In this document: positions 38,568 through 47,708 of the stretch, piece after piece | Layout: each line of letters opens with the position of its first letter | Position numbering within the stretch: position 1 is the stretch's first letter | Notes under the pieces: model-generated | The model's input: the letters and a program-made list of their open reading frames with translations, nothing else | Told to the model about the DNA's origin: nothing | Database searches by the model: none | Translations under genes and position numbers: made by a program | Source: Vogesella sp. LIG4 | GTDB lineage: Bacteria; Pseudomonadota; Gammaproteobacteria; Burkholderiales; Chromobacteriaceae | NCBI RefSeq assembly: GCF_900090205.1 | Contig: NZ_LT607802.1 | Span: 3,798,151-3,862,150 of the forward strand | Reading direction: 5' to 3' | Length of the DNA stretch: 64,000 nucleotides

Positions 38568-40111
38568 TGACCGAGCACAATATCCGGCATCGCGGCATGA
38601 TCACGCTGTCGATCATGCTGGCCACCATTATCCAGGCGCTGGACGGCACCATTGCCAACGTGGCGCTGCCGCACATGCAGGGCAGCCTGTCCGCCTCGCA
38701 GGATCAGATCACCTGGATTCTCACCTCCTTCATTCTGGCCTCGGCCATTGCCACGCCGCTTACCGGCTGGCTGTGCGATCGCTTCAGCCTGAAGAACGTA
38801 TTCATGGTGTCGATTGCCGGCTTTACCCTGGCCTCGGTGTTGTGCGGGCTGTCGGAGTCGCTGCTGCAGATCGTGCTGGCCCGCTTCCTGCAGGGCGTGT
38901 TCGGCGCCGCGCTGGTGCCGCTGTCGCAATCGGTGCTGCTGGAGATCAACCCGCGCGAAAAGCACGGCTCGGCAATGGCGGTGTGGGGCATGGGGGTGAT
39001 GGTCGGCCCCATCCTGGGCCCGACGCTGGGCGGCTGGCTTACCGACAGCTACGACTGGCGCTGGGTGTTCTTCATCAATCTGCCGGTGGGCATGCTGGCC
39101 TTCTACGGCGTGTGGCGCTACATCCAGCCGGCAGAGCCGCGTCGCGGCATGCGCTTCGACCTGTTCGGCTTTGCCATGCTCAGCCTCGCCATTGGCGCGC
39201 TGCAGATGATGCTGGACCGCGGCGAGCAGAACGACTGGTTCAACGCCACCGAGACCTGGATAGAAGCCGGCACCCTGCTGCTGTCCAGCCTGTATTTCAT
39301 CGTGCACACCGCCTGCACGCAGCCCGGTGAATCGTTCTTCGATTACCGCCTGCTGCTGAACCGCAACTACGCCACCGGCCTGCTGCTGATCTTCGTGGTA
39401 GGCATGGTGCTGTACGCCACCCGGGCGCTGACCCCCACCCTGCTGCAGGGCCTGCTCGGCTACCCCGCCAAAACCGCAGGCATGGTCACCGCACCCAGCG
39501 GGGTCGGCACCATGCTGGCGATGATGCTGGTTGGCCGCATGGTGGGCAAAGTGGACTTGCGGCTGCTGCTGATGGCCGGCTTTGGCCTGACGGCGCTCTC
39601 GCTATGGCAGATGAGCCACTACAACCTGTCGCTATCGCCGGCCGACATTGTCTGGCCCGGCCTGATCCAGGGCATCGGCCTGGGCCTGGTGTTCGTGCCG
39701 CTGAGCACCGCCACCTTCGCCACGCTGTCGGCACAGATGCGCACCGAGGGCACTGCCATCTACAGCCTGATCCGCAATATCGGCAGCAGTATCGGCATCG
39801 CCCTGGTGCAGACCCTGCTGGTGCGCAACAGCCACATCATGGAAGGCTCGCTGGCCGCCAGGGTGTCGGCCGCCAGTGGTGGCTGGCTGGACCCGCAGGC
39901 GCAGGGCGCCTTCGCGCTGGACAGCAGCAACGGCCTGGCGACCATGCTGGCCGAGATCCGGCGCCAGGCCAGCATGGTGGCCTATGTGGACGATTTCTGG
40001 ATGATGTTCCTGGTCACCAGCGCCATCATTCCGCTGCTGTTGCTGGTCAGCCCCGGCCAGCGCACCACCCCGGCGGACGCAGCCGAAAGCGCCCACGCCG
40101 CCATGGATTAA
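38567..40111 (+). CDS. DHA2 family MFS multidrug efflux pump (EmrB/QacA type)
   Basis: 514 residues with 14 predicted membrane helices. QALDGTIANVALPHMQGSL is the DHA2 motif D1 (LDxTxVNVALP), GWLCDRFSLKNVF motif A, and GPILGPTLGGWLTDSYDWRWVFFINLPVG motif C with the following EmrB-like segment. It is a proton-driven exporter of toxic compounds. It is translationally coupled to marR. There is no adjacent EmrA-type membrane-fusion gene. An exact copy of the dispersed 11-mer lies inside (39529-39539), which marks it as resident rather than island DNA. Its stop overlaps the stop of the convergent kinase gene by two bases. Confidence 0.9.
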   Translation: MTEHNIRHRGMITLSIMLATIIQALDGTIANVALPHMQGSLSASQDQITWILTSFILASAIATPLTGWLCDRFSLKNVFMVSIAGFTLASVLCGLSESLLQIVLARFLQGVFGAALVPLSQSVLLEINPREKHGSAMAVWGMGVMVGPILGPTLGGWLTDSYDWRWVFFINLPVGMLAFYGVWRYIQPAEPRRGMRFDLFGFAMLSLAIGALQMMLDRGEQNDWFNATETWIEAGTLLLSSLYFIVHTACTQPGESFFDYRLLLNRNYATGLLLIFVVGMVLYATRALTPTLLQGLLGYPAKTAGMVTAPSGVGTMLAMMLVGRMVGKVDLRLLLMAGFGLTALSLWQMSHYNLSLSPADIVWPGLIQGIGLGLVFVPLSTATFATLSAQMRTEGTAIYSLIRNIGSSIGIALVQTLLVRNSHIMEGSLAARVSAASGGWLDPQAQGAFALDSSNGLATMLAEIRRQASMVAYVDDFWMMFLVTSAIIPLLLLVSPGQRTTPADAAESAHAAMD

Positions 40112-43100
40112 ACGCCGCCGGCGTGATGGGCTGCCAGCCAGCGCCGGCAGTCCTGGATCATCGCGCTATAGTCGTCCACAAAGTGCAGCAGCATAGGCTC
40201 CAGCCGCTCCGGCTGCTGCAGCAGCTGCTCCATTTCGCGGCAGGATTGCTGCAGCTGGCTGGCGCCGATCGCCCCCAGAATGGAGCGCCCGGTGTGCAGC
40301 AGGTCTTCGATCTGCTGCCATTGCCCGTCGCAGTAGGCCTGCTGTAGCTGGGTGGCCAGCCCGGCGCGCTCGCCCACCACCCTGGCCAGCAGCCGGGTGT
40401 ACAGATCGGCGCTGCCCATGGTGCAGGCCAGACCCTGCTGGATGTCGATGCCGGTCATGCTGGCCAGCGCATCCAGATCCTGCCCCACCACCGCTTCGGC
40501 CTTGCCATGCGCCGGCGCCAGTTCATCGAAACAGCGCTGCAGGGTGTCGAACAGCAGCGGCGGCTCCAGCGGCTTGGTCAGGTAGTCATTCATGCCGGCC
40601 GCCAGGCAGCAGGCACGGTCGCCTTCCAGCGCGCGCGCCGTCAGCGCCACAATGGGCAGGCTGGCGAAGCGCGGGTCACTGCGTATGCGTGCCGTGGTCA
40701 CAAAGCCGTTCATGCCCGGCATGTGCACGTCCATCAGCACGCCGTCGAACGGCGGCCCCTCCAGCCGCTGCAGCGCTTCCTCGCCGCTGCCCGCCACCGT
40801 TACCCGTACCCCGACCTGGGCCAGCAGGCCGCAGACCAGCTCCTGGTTGATGGTGTTGTCCTCCACCAGCAGCACATGCCGCCCCTGCAGCTGCGGCCAA
40901 CCATTGTCGGGCGTGCTGGCCTGGTAGTACTGCAGCGTATTGCAGCACAGCTCGAACAGCGCGCTGTCGTCCGGGTCGAGCGGCAGCCACCATTCGCCGG
41001 CCGGCAAGTTCCCCGCCGGCTCGCCCAGCAGCACCAGGCTGCCGCCGTGCCGCAGCAAGGTTGGCCGCAACACCTCGCTGAGCTGCGGCTCCAGTTCGGG
41101 CAGCCCGGCATCCAGCAGCAGCATGGCGTAGCCGGCATCGCGGCGCACCGCCTGGGTCAGCTGGCGCGCAGCCTGCGCCGTGCTGTCCACCTCGTCCACC
41201 CGCAGCCCCAGGCTGGCCAGCCGGCTGGCCAGACGCTGGCGCAGCTCGCCGTCCGCCATCGCCAGCAAGGCGCTGCCGATGTGCTCGCCGGCGGCGGCAT
41301 GTGCCGGCCGTGGCGCCTGGCTGGCCTGCAGTTCGACCTCCAGCACAAAGATGCTGCCCTTGCCCTCCTCGCTGCTCACCGCCACGTGCCCGCCCATCAG
41401 CTCCGCCAGCTTCTTGCTGATGGCCAGCCCCAGCCCGGTGCCTTCAAAGCTGCGCGTCGCCGAGTTATCCAGCTGCTGGAACGGTGCGAACAAGCGCGCC
41501 ACCTGCGCCGGCGCGATGCCGGGGCCGGTGTCTTCCACCTCGAAACGCAGGTGCAGCTGCCCGTGCAGCCGAAACAGGCAGCGCACCCGCAGGATCACCC
41601 GCCCCTGGACGGTGAACTTGACGGCATTGTTGGCGAAATTGATCAGCACCTGGCCGATGCGCATGGCGTCGCCACTGAGGTGGTCCGGAATGCCCGGCTC
41701 GATGTCGATGGACAGCTGCAGGCCCTTGGCGTCGGCGGACACCCACACCAGCCCGGCCACGTGCTCCAGCAGCTTCTCCAGCGAGAACTCGGCCACATCG
41801 ATGGGCAGCTTGCCGGCATCCATGCGCGACAGGTCCAGGATGTTGTTGACGATGTGCAGCAGGTGCCGGCTGGACGCCTTGACCTGCTGCAGCTGGAAGC
41901 GCAGCTGCGGAACAGCCGGCTGCTGCAGCGCCAGGTGCGTCATGCCGATAATGGCATTGAGCGGGGTGCGGATCTCGTGGCTCATATTGGCCAGGAATTC
42001 CGCCTTGGCATTGCCGGCGGCCTCGGCCTGGTCGCGCGCCGCCGCCAGCTCGCGGGTACGCTCGGCCACCTTCTCCTCCAGCGTGCGCGCCAGCTCTTCC
42101 AGCTGCCGCTGCGCGCGCACCTGCTCGGTAATGTCGATGGCCGCCGCGCCCACCGCGATGACATTGCGCTTGCCGGCATCGCGAATCGGAAAACGCACCA
42201 CGCGGTAGATCTGCTCGCTGCCGTGCTCGCCCTGGCAATGCCGGGTGCTGATCAGCGCCTCGCCGCTATTCACCACCGCATCGTGCTCCTCGTGGCGCTG
42301 CAGTTCCGGCTGCCCGGGGAACAACTCCGCGTCGGTGCGCCCCAGCGCCAGGCTGGCCGGCACTTTCAGCTCCGCCTCGCACAAGGGGTTGATCATCAGA
42401 TAGCGGCCATCCAGTGACTTGATGTGAAAACCGGCGGGAATGTTGTCGCGAAACGCCACCATCATGCCTTCGCTGCGCGCCAGGTGCCGGCGCGAACGCC
42501 ATTGCGCATAGTTCAGGCCGATGATCAGCGCCATGGCGATGATGGCCATCAGCTCCACCACGTTGCGGGCAAACAGGTAGGGGCCGAATGCCTCGTCCAG
42601 ATCTTCCTCCACCACGATGCCCATATCGCTGGCCGGCAGCCACTGCGCCGCCCCCACCACCCGCACGCCGCGGTAGTCGGGATAATCCACCAGCACGCCG
42701 CTGCTGCCACGGCTGGCCAGCATGGCGCTGACTACCCGGGTCAGCGGCCCGACGCCCACCCTGGAAGGCGATGGCGAACGGGCACTGAGCAGGAACTCGG
42801 CCACCGTGTGGCTGGAATGGCTCGCCACCGGCGACAGGATGCGCCCGCCGGCATCCACCACGTAGGCCTCGCTGGTTTCGCCCACCTGGTTGGTCTGCAG
42901 CATGCGGAACAGCCGCAGCTGCGGGTTCTCGCGCAGGCACAGATAACCCAGCAGCGTGCTGCCGCGGTCGATGCGGGCGCAGGTATTCTGGTAGGCGCTG
43001 CCCGCCGGCTGCTCCATGCCGTCGCGCAGGAACGGCCGCGGTGCCGGCGTCGGGCGGCCGCTGCCCACGCCGAAGCGCTGCGCCTGCAGCAAGGCATCAT

Positions 43101-43527
43101 GCGAAGCCGCCGTGGATACCGTCTTGCCGACATAGCCCGGGCTGCTGGCGGCCACGATGATGCGCGCATCCGGCGAAATCAGGCTGTAGCCTTCGAAGCC
43201 GCGGCTGCGGTAGATGGGCGTGAGCCAGCTTTCGTATGCGGCCAACAGTGGCTTGTCCTGCGGCGACTGCACCAGCTTCTCGAACAGCGCCAGGTGGGTG
43301 GGATCGACCGCTACCGTGCGCACCCGGGTAATGGCATCCTGCTGCAACAGGCCAACCAGCTGGGTCATGGTGTCCAGCGTGCCCTGGATATGCTTGCTGA
43401 CGATGCGATGCTGCTCGCGCTCCAGCGCACCCAGCATCGCGACACAGGCCAACCCCAGCGACACGCAGGCCAGCAGCGCCATGCAGATACTGGCCAGGGT
43501 ATCGCGCCGCCACACCGCCCAGTGCAT
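40108..43527 (-). CDS. Hybrid sensor histidine kinase (sensor, PAS, HisKA, HATPase, two receivers, Hpt)
   Basis: 1139 residues from ATG 43527 with GGGGAGG upstream. A membrane helix at about 10-35, a large periplasmic double-Cache-like sensor (40-320), a second helix (322-342), a PAS region (350-480), HisKA with FLANMSHEIRTPLN (His about 516) and a HATPase domain (GTGLGLAISKKL) follow. The first receiver-like region (about 750-870) lacks the acidic pocket and seems dead; the second has LLVEDN and LMDVHMPGMNG. The Hpt at the C-terminus holds LLHTGRSILGAIGA. It is last in the chemotaxis operon, 1 base after the REC-EAL gene. The kinase plus REC-EAL pair recalls the RocS-RocR arrangement of Pseudomonas. 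Confidence 0.9.
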   Translation of the reverse strand: MHWAVWRRDTLASICMALLACVSLGLACVAMLGALEREQHRIVSKHIQGTLDTMTQLVGLLQQDAITRVRTVAVDPTHLALFEKLVQSPQDKPLLAAYESWLTPIYRSRGFEGYSLISPDARIIVAASSPGYVGKTVSTAASHDALLQAQRFGVGSGRPTPAPRPFLRDGMEQPAGSAYQNTCARIDRGSTLLGYLCLRENPQLRLFRMLQTNQVGETSEAYVVDAGGRILSPVASHSSHTVAEFLLSARSPSPSRVGVGPLTRVVSAMLASRGSSGVLVDYPDYRGVRVVGAAQWLPASDMGIVVEEDLDEAFGPYLFARNVVELMAIIAMALIIGLNYAQWRSRRHLARSEGMMVAFRDNIPAGFHIKSLDGRYLMINPLCEAELKVPASLALGRTDAELFPGQPELQRHEEHDAVVNSGEALISTRHCQGEHGSEQIYRVVRFPIRDAGKRNVIAVGAAAIDITEQVRAQRQLEELARTLEEKVAERTRELAAARDQAEAAGNAKAEFLANMSHEIRTPLNAIIGMTHLALQQPAVPQLRFQLQQVKASSRHLLHIVNNILDLSRMDAGKLPIDVAEFSLEKLLEHVAGLVWVSADAKGLQLSIDIEPGIPDHLSGDAMRIGQVLINFANNAVKFTVQGRVILRVRCLFRLHGQLHLRFEVEDTGPGIAPAQVARLFAPFQQLDNSATRSFEGTGLGLAISKKLAELMGGHVAVSSEEGKGSIFVLEVELQASQAPRPAHAAAGEHIGSALLAMADGELRQRLASRLASLGLRVDEVDSTAQAARQLTQAVRRDAGYAMLLLDAGLPELEPQLSEVLRPTLLRHGGSLVLLGEPAGNLPAGEWWLPLDPDDSALFELCCNTLQYYQASTPDNGWPQLQGRHVLLVEDNTINQELVCGLLAQVGVRVTVAGSGEEALQRLEGPPFDGVLMDVHMPGMNGFVTTARIRSDPRFASLPIVALTARALEGDRACCLAAGMNDYLTKPLEPPLLFDTLQRCFDELAPAHGKAEAVVGQDLDALASMTGIDIQQGLACTMGSADLYTRLLARVVGERAGLATQLQQAYCDGQWQQIEDLLHTGRSILGAIGASQLQQSCREMEQLLQQPERLEPMLLHFVDDYSAMIQDCRRWLAAHHAGGV

Positions 43528-43528
43528 A

Positions 43529-44788
43529 TCAGCCTCCCCGGCTGGCAGCCGCCAGACGGCAGATGCCCTGCAGCCGCTCGCGCTCCCGCCCTGCCCAGGC
43601 CGGCAGCTCCGCCGCCGGCATTGGCGCCGCAATCAGGTAGCCCTGCGCATATTCACAGCCCAGGCTGTACAGCAGGGCCAGCTCCTTCTGGGTTTCCACC
43701 CCTTCCGCCACCGTGGCCAGGCCCAGGCGCTGCCCCATGCTCACCGCCGCTTCCAGAATGGTACGCAGCTGCCACTTGTCCGGCGAGTGGCGCACGAAGG
43801 AGCCATCCAGCTTCAGCTCGCTGAACGGCAGCCGCGACAGCTGCTGCATTGACGAGAAGCCGGTGCCGTAGTCGTCGATGGACAGCCCGAAGCCCTTCAG
43901 CCGCAGCCGGCCCAGCGTACCCAGCGCCGCAGCCAGGTCGCCCACCAGCGCACTTTCGGTGATCTCCAGCACAATGGCGGACGGCGGAATGTTGGCCGCA
44001 GCCGTGCGTTCGATGATGGCATTGCCGAAGCCGCGGTCGGACAGCGATGGCGCCGACACGTTGATCGCCACCGTCGGGTTGAAGCCCAGCGCATGCCAGC
44101 GCACCAGGTCATGCAGCACCTGGTCGAGAATGGTCAGCGTCAGCTCGTCGATCAGGCCGTTCTTTTCCGCCACCTCGATAAAGCTGACCGGCGGCACCAG
44201 CTTGCCGTCCGGCTGCCGCCAGCGCGCCAGCGCCTCCAGCCCGGCCACTTCGCCGTCGGCCATGCGGATCTTGGGCTGGTAGTAGGGAATGATCTGCCGC
44301 TGCTGCAGCGCCTCGGCCAGCGCCGGCACCGCCACCTGCGGCGGCGGCGTGGCGGCCACGCCCTTGACGTGGGTGCTCTCGAAGTGTGCCAGCGCCAGCG
44401 ACAGCGTCTGCTGTGTCAGCGGCTTGCGCAGCGTGCCCAAGAGCGGCAGGCCCAGTGCCTCGGCCATGCCGGCCACGGCATTGAGAATCGATGGTTCGGC
44501 GCTGCTGGCAATCAGCAGGCTGGGGCAGTTTTCCTCCTGCACCAGCTGCTGCGCGGTTTCGATGCCGTCCATGCCCGGCATTTCCAGGTCCAGCAGAATC
44601 ACCGCCGGCGTGGGCTGCAGCATGCGCAGCAGTTTCAGCGCATCGTGGCCGTCGGCGGCCTCGTACAGCTGCTCCACCCCCATGCCGCGCAGCAGCTCCA
44701 CCGCGCTGTGGCGCTGCACCGCGCTGTCATCCACCACCAGCACACCAAAGCGGCGGATCAGCGGCGAGAGTTCAATTTGCGTGTCCAT
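43529..44788 (-). CDS. REC-EAL response regulator, c-di-GMP phosphodiesterase
   Basis: 419 residues. Receiver at 10-130: [11 protein letters not shown], phospho-acceptor Asp in [12 protein letters not shown] and LRKPLT. The EAL domain covers about 155-405: [59 protein letters not shown] and [12 protein letters not shown]. The metal-binding and catalytic residues look intact, so active hydrolysis of c-di-GMP is expected, controlled by phosphorylation from the kinase encoded next. Its start lies inside the end of cheB (17-base overlap). It may link chemotaxis signalling to the motile/sessile decision. Confidence 0.9.
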   Translation of the reverse strand: MDTQIELSPLIRRFGVLVVDDSAVQRHSAVELLRGMGVEQLYEAADGHDALKLLRMLQPTPAVILLDLEMPGMDGIETAQQLVQEENCPSLLIASSAEPSILNAVAGMAEALGLPLLGTLRKPLTQQTLSLALAHFESTHVKGVAATPPPQVAVPALAEALQQRQIIPYYQPKIRMADGEVAGLEALARWRQPDGKLVPPVSFIEVAEKNGLIDELTLTILDQVLHDLVRWHALGFNPTVAINVSAPSLSDRGFGNAIIERTAAANIPPSAIVLEITESALVGDLAAALGTLGRLRLKGFGLSIDDYGTGFSSMQQLSRLPFSELKLDGSFVRHSPDKWQLRTILEAAVSMGQRLGLATVAEGVETQKELALLYSLGCEYAQGYLIAAPMPAAELPAWAGRERERLQGICRLAAASRGG

Positions 44789-45857
44789 AGCGCACAATCA
44801 TTGCGGGAATATCTTCCAGCGCCGCCACCTCGGCAGCACCACCATGACGAATCGCCTCCTTGGGCATGCCGAACACGATGCAGCTGGCCTCGTCCTGCGC
44901 CACGGTCGGCGCGCCGGCATCGTGCATCTCCTTCATGCCGCGCGCGCCATCGTCGCCCATGCCGGTCATGATCACGCCCAGCGCGTTGGCGCCGGCCGAT
45001 TTGGCCACCGAGCGGAACAGCACGTCCACCGATGGCCGGTGCCGCGATACCGGCGGGCCGTCCACCACGTCCACTACGTACTGCGCGCCATTGCGCTTGA
45101 GCAGCATGTGCCGCCCTCCGGGGGCGATCAGCGCGCGGCCGGTCACCACCCGGTCGCCGCTGGCAGCCTCCTTCACCTCGATGCGCGACAGGTCGTTCAG
45201 CCGCCGGGCAAAGCTCTGCGTGAACTGCGCCGGCATGTGCTGCACGATCACCAGCCCCGGCACGCTGGGCGGCAGCCGCGGCAGCAGGTATTCCAGCGCC
45301 TGGGTGCCGCCGGTGGAGGTGCCGATGGCGATGACGCGGTCGGTGGTCTGCGACAGCCGCGGCGTGTTGCGCGGCGGCTCCAGGATGGCGTCGGCGGTGA
45401 GCTTGGGCGGTGCGGCCGCCGTCGCGGCGGCGCTGGCGGCATTGCTGCGCAGCCGCGACAGGTTGGCGCTGGCGGCGGCGCGCACCACCGCCACGATGTC
45501 CTCGTCCTGGCTGCGCAGGAAGTCGCTCAGCCCGGCGGTGGGCTTGGCCACGATGCTCACCGCGCCGGCGCGCAGCGCCTGCAGGGTGATTTCCGCGCCT
45601 TCCGTGGTCAGCGTGGAGCAGATCACCGTCGGCGTCGGGCGCTGGCTCATGATCTGGCGCAGGAAGGTCAGCCCGTCCATGCGCGGCATTTCGATATCCA
45701 GGATCAGCACGTCCGGCCATTGCTGGTTCATCTTGCCCAGCGCGAACACCGGGTCCGGCGCGGTAGCGATTACCTTGATGTCCGGCTCGCGCTGCAGGAT
45801 ATCGCTGATCACGGAGCGCACCACGGCGGAGTCGTCTACGATCATCACCTTGATCAT
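44772..45857 (-). CDS. cheB: Chemotaxis protein-glutamate methylesterase/glutamine deamidase CheB
   Basis: 361 residues. Receiver: [19 protein letters not shown], with [16 protein letters not shown] carrying the phospho-Asp. An alanine-rich linker (about 140-165) leads to the methylesterase domain with the catalytic triad motifs [11 protein letters not shown] (Ser), [15 protein letters not shown] (His) and [15 protein letters not shown] (Asp). It removes methyl groups from the receptors. Start ATG 45857, two bases after the cheD stop. Confidence 0.96.
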   Translation of the reverse strand: MIKVMIVDDSAVVRSVISDILQREPDIKVIATAPDPVFALGKMNQQWPDVLILDIEMPRMDGLTFLRQIMSQRPTPTVICSTLTTEGAEITLQALRAGAVSIVAKPTAGLSDFLRSQDEDIVAVVRAAASANLSRLRSNAASAAATAAAPPKLTADAILEPPRNTPRLSQTTDRVIAIGTSTGGTQALEYLLPRLPPSVPGLVIVQHMPAQFTQSFARRLNDLSRIEVKEAASGDRVVTGRALIAPGGRHMLLKRNGAQYVVDVVDGPPVSRHRPSVDVLFRSVAKSAGANALGVIMTGMGDDGARGMKEMHDAGAPTVAQDEASCIVFGMPKEAIRHGGAAEVAALEDIPAMIVRYGHAN

Positions 45858-45859
45858 GC

Positions 45860-46354
45860 CTAGGCCCCCTGTTGCCGCCGCGCAAGCTCGGGCTTGCGTG
45901 GCCGCGCGGTCTTGTGACGGCGGATGCGCAAAGTGCCATCCGCCAGGTTGAACTGCACGGTACGGTACCAGTTGCCGCCCACATCGCAACTGTCCACCTG
46001 CACGCGCGCCTGCTGCAGCAGCGCCATGACCTGCGCCACATTGCGCCCGCCCACATCCTGCGGGCCCTGCTCGAAACCGTAACCGCCACCCACCACGTAA
46101 CACGTGCACTCCTGCAGCGGCATGCCTTCCCTGGCCAGCAGGCGCTGCATCATCTGCCAGGATTCATCGGCATAGCGCCCCGGCTCATCGTCGTTGCGCT
46201 TGACCAGCCGCTGCGGCAGCAGCACATGGTTCATCAGCGCCTTGCCACTGGGCGCATGCCACAGAATGGTGCTGACGCAGGAGCCCAGCACTGCCGCCAG
46301 GACATCGCCACGCTGCCCGGCCTGGATTTCGCCGATACCCACCCAGCGTCTCAT
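45860..46354 (-). CDS. cheD: Chemoreceptor glutamine deamidase CheD
   Basis: 164 residues. [29 protein letters not shown] carries the conserved Cys (GSCV) and His (NHVLLP) of the deamidase, and [26 protein letters not shown] is the family's GxxNV segment. It deamidates receptor glutamines and can tune adaptation with CheB and CheR. The ATG overlaps the cheR stop (ATGA). The last 25 residues are a basic tail. Confidence 0.93.
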   Translation of the reverse strand: MRRWVGIGEIQAGQRGDVLAAVLGSCVSTILWHAPSGKALMNHVLLPQRLVKRNDDEPGRYADESWQMMQRLLAREGMPLQECTCYVVGGGYGFEQGPQDVGGRNVAQVMALLQQARVQVDSCDVGGNWYRTVQFNLADGTLRIRRHKTARPRKPELARRQQGA

Positions 46355-47181
46355 GCTGCGCCGCTCTTGCGATAGATCGAAGGCTGGAGGTTATCCAGCG
46401 GCAGGTCCATGCCATACAGGGTTTCGGAACGGCCGACATACAGCCAGCCACCGGGGCGCAGCGCCTGCAGCGCCAGGGAAACAATGCGCTCCTTGGTCTT
46501 CACATCGAAATAGATCAGCACATTACGCATGAAAATCACATCGAACGGCCCCATGCCTTCCGGCCGGTGAGTCAGGTTATGTTCGGCAAACTGCACCCGC
46601 TCGCGCAGGCCCGGCGCCACCCGCAGCATGCCCTGGTACTGGCCGGTGCCGCGCAGGCAGTAGTTGCGCAGCACGTCCGGCGGCATATTGTCCAGCCGCG
46701 CCATCGCATACACGCCGCGCCGCGCCCGCTCCAGCATGCGCCGCGACAGGTCGGTGGCCAGCACGCTCCAGCGGCCATCGGCACCGAGCTGCTTGTCCAG
46801 TGTCATGGCGATGCTGTACGGCTCCTCGCCGCTGGACGATGCCGCACACCATACTTTTACCTCGCGGCTGCCGAACGTCGGCAGCACCTGCTCGGCCAGG
46901 TGGTTGAAATGCACCGGCTCGCGAAAGAAATAGGTTTCGTTGGTGGTGAGCAGATCCACCACGATGCGGGCCTCTTCCTGCCCGTCGCGGCCGTGCAGCA
47001 GCCGGCAGTAGGCGTCGAAATCCGGCAACTGGTGCAACACCAGTCGGCAGCGCAGCCGGCTCGCCACCAGCGGCATCTTGCTGCTGGGCAGCAGAATGCC
47101 GCTGGCGCGATGAAACAGCTGCTGAATCTGCAGGAAAGCCTCCTGGCTTATGGCCTGGGTAAGCACGGCATTCATCGGCAT
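46351..47181 (-). CDS. cheR: Chemotaxis protein methyltransferase CheR
   Basis: 276 residues. The N-terminal helical domain (FLQIQQLFHRASGILLPSSKMPLVASRLRCRLV) is followed by a SAM-binding domain: TTNETYFFREPVHFNHL, VKVWCAASSSGEEPYSIAM (motif I), VLATDLSRRMLERARRGVY and FDVIFMRNVLIYFD. It methylates receptor glutamates. Start ATG 47181, 10 bases after the first cheW. A second ATG lies two codons later. Confidence 0.95.
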   Translation of the reverse strand: MPMNAVLTQAISQEAFLQIQQLFHRASGILLPSSKMPLVASRLRCRLVLHQLPDFDAYCRLLHGRDGQEEARIVVDLLTTNETYFFREPVHFNHLAEQVLPTFGSREVKVWCAASSSGEEPYSIAMTLDKQLGADGRWSVLATDLSRRMLERARRGVYAMARLDNMPPDVLRNYCLRGTGQYQGMLRVAPGLRERVQFAEHNLTHRPEGMGPFDVIFMRNVLIYFDVKTKERIVSLALQALRPGGWLYVGRSETLYGMDLPLDNLQPSIYRKSGAA

Positions 47182-47191
47182 GGGTTCCGCA

Positions 47192-47698
47192 TCATCCCGC
47201 TGCCACGCTTTCCAGCGGCGCCGTGTCGCCCTCCACCAGTTTCTCCAGCTCGTGCACCGACAGCACGTGGCCGATATCCAGCATCACGATGAAGTCGTTG
47301 TGGTGGCGGATCATGCCGCTGACGAAATCCGGGCGCAGCCCCAGGCCGAAGTCCGGCTTGTCCTCGATCTGCTCCGCGCCCACTTCCAGCACTTCGTTCA
47401 CCCCGTCCACCAGGATGCCCAGCGGCAGCGGGCCGTTGTCGCCGGCAATCTCGGTAATGACGATGCAGGTCCTGCGGCCAACCTTGGTCAGGCCGCGGCC
47501 AAAGCGCACCGCTAGGTCGATCACCGGCACCACCGCGCCGCGCAGGTTGATCACCCCGCGCAGGAACTCCGGCGTCATCGGAATCTCGGTCAGGCCGGGG
47601 TATTCGATGATTTCGCGGATAGGCGCGATCTGCAGCGCGTAGATGTCGCGGCCCAGGGTGAAGGTCAGGTATTGCTCGGGAGCGATGGTCACCGACAT
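47192..47698 (-). CDS. cheW: Chemotaxis coupling protein CheW (copy 1)
   Basis: 168 residues. Typical CheW fold: EQYLTFTLGRDIYALQIAPIREIIEY, TEIPMTPEFLRGVINLRGAVVPVIDLAVRFG and ILVDGVNEVLEVGAEQIED. It links receptors to CheA. It is very similar (about 85% by eye) to the second CheW encoded 1.75 kb upstream in the same operon. GAGG precedes the ATG. It follows a receptor gene with an 11-base gap. Confidence 0.95.
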   Translation of the reverse strand: MSVTIAPEQYLTFTLGRDIYALQIAPIREIIEYPGLTEIPMTPEFLRGVINLRGAVVPVIDLAVRFGRGLTKVGRRTCIVITEIAGDNGPLPLGILVDGVNEVLEVGAEQIEDKPDFGLGLRPDFVSGMIRHHNDFIVMLDIGHVLSVHELEKLVEGDTAPLESVAAG

Positions 47699-47708
47699 GG
47701 CCTTGTCC

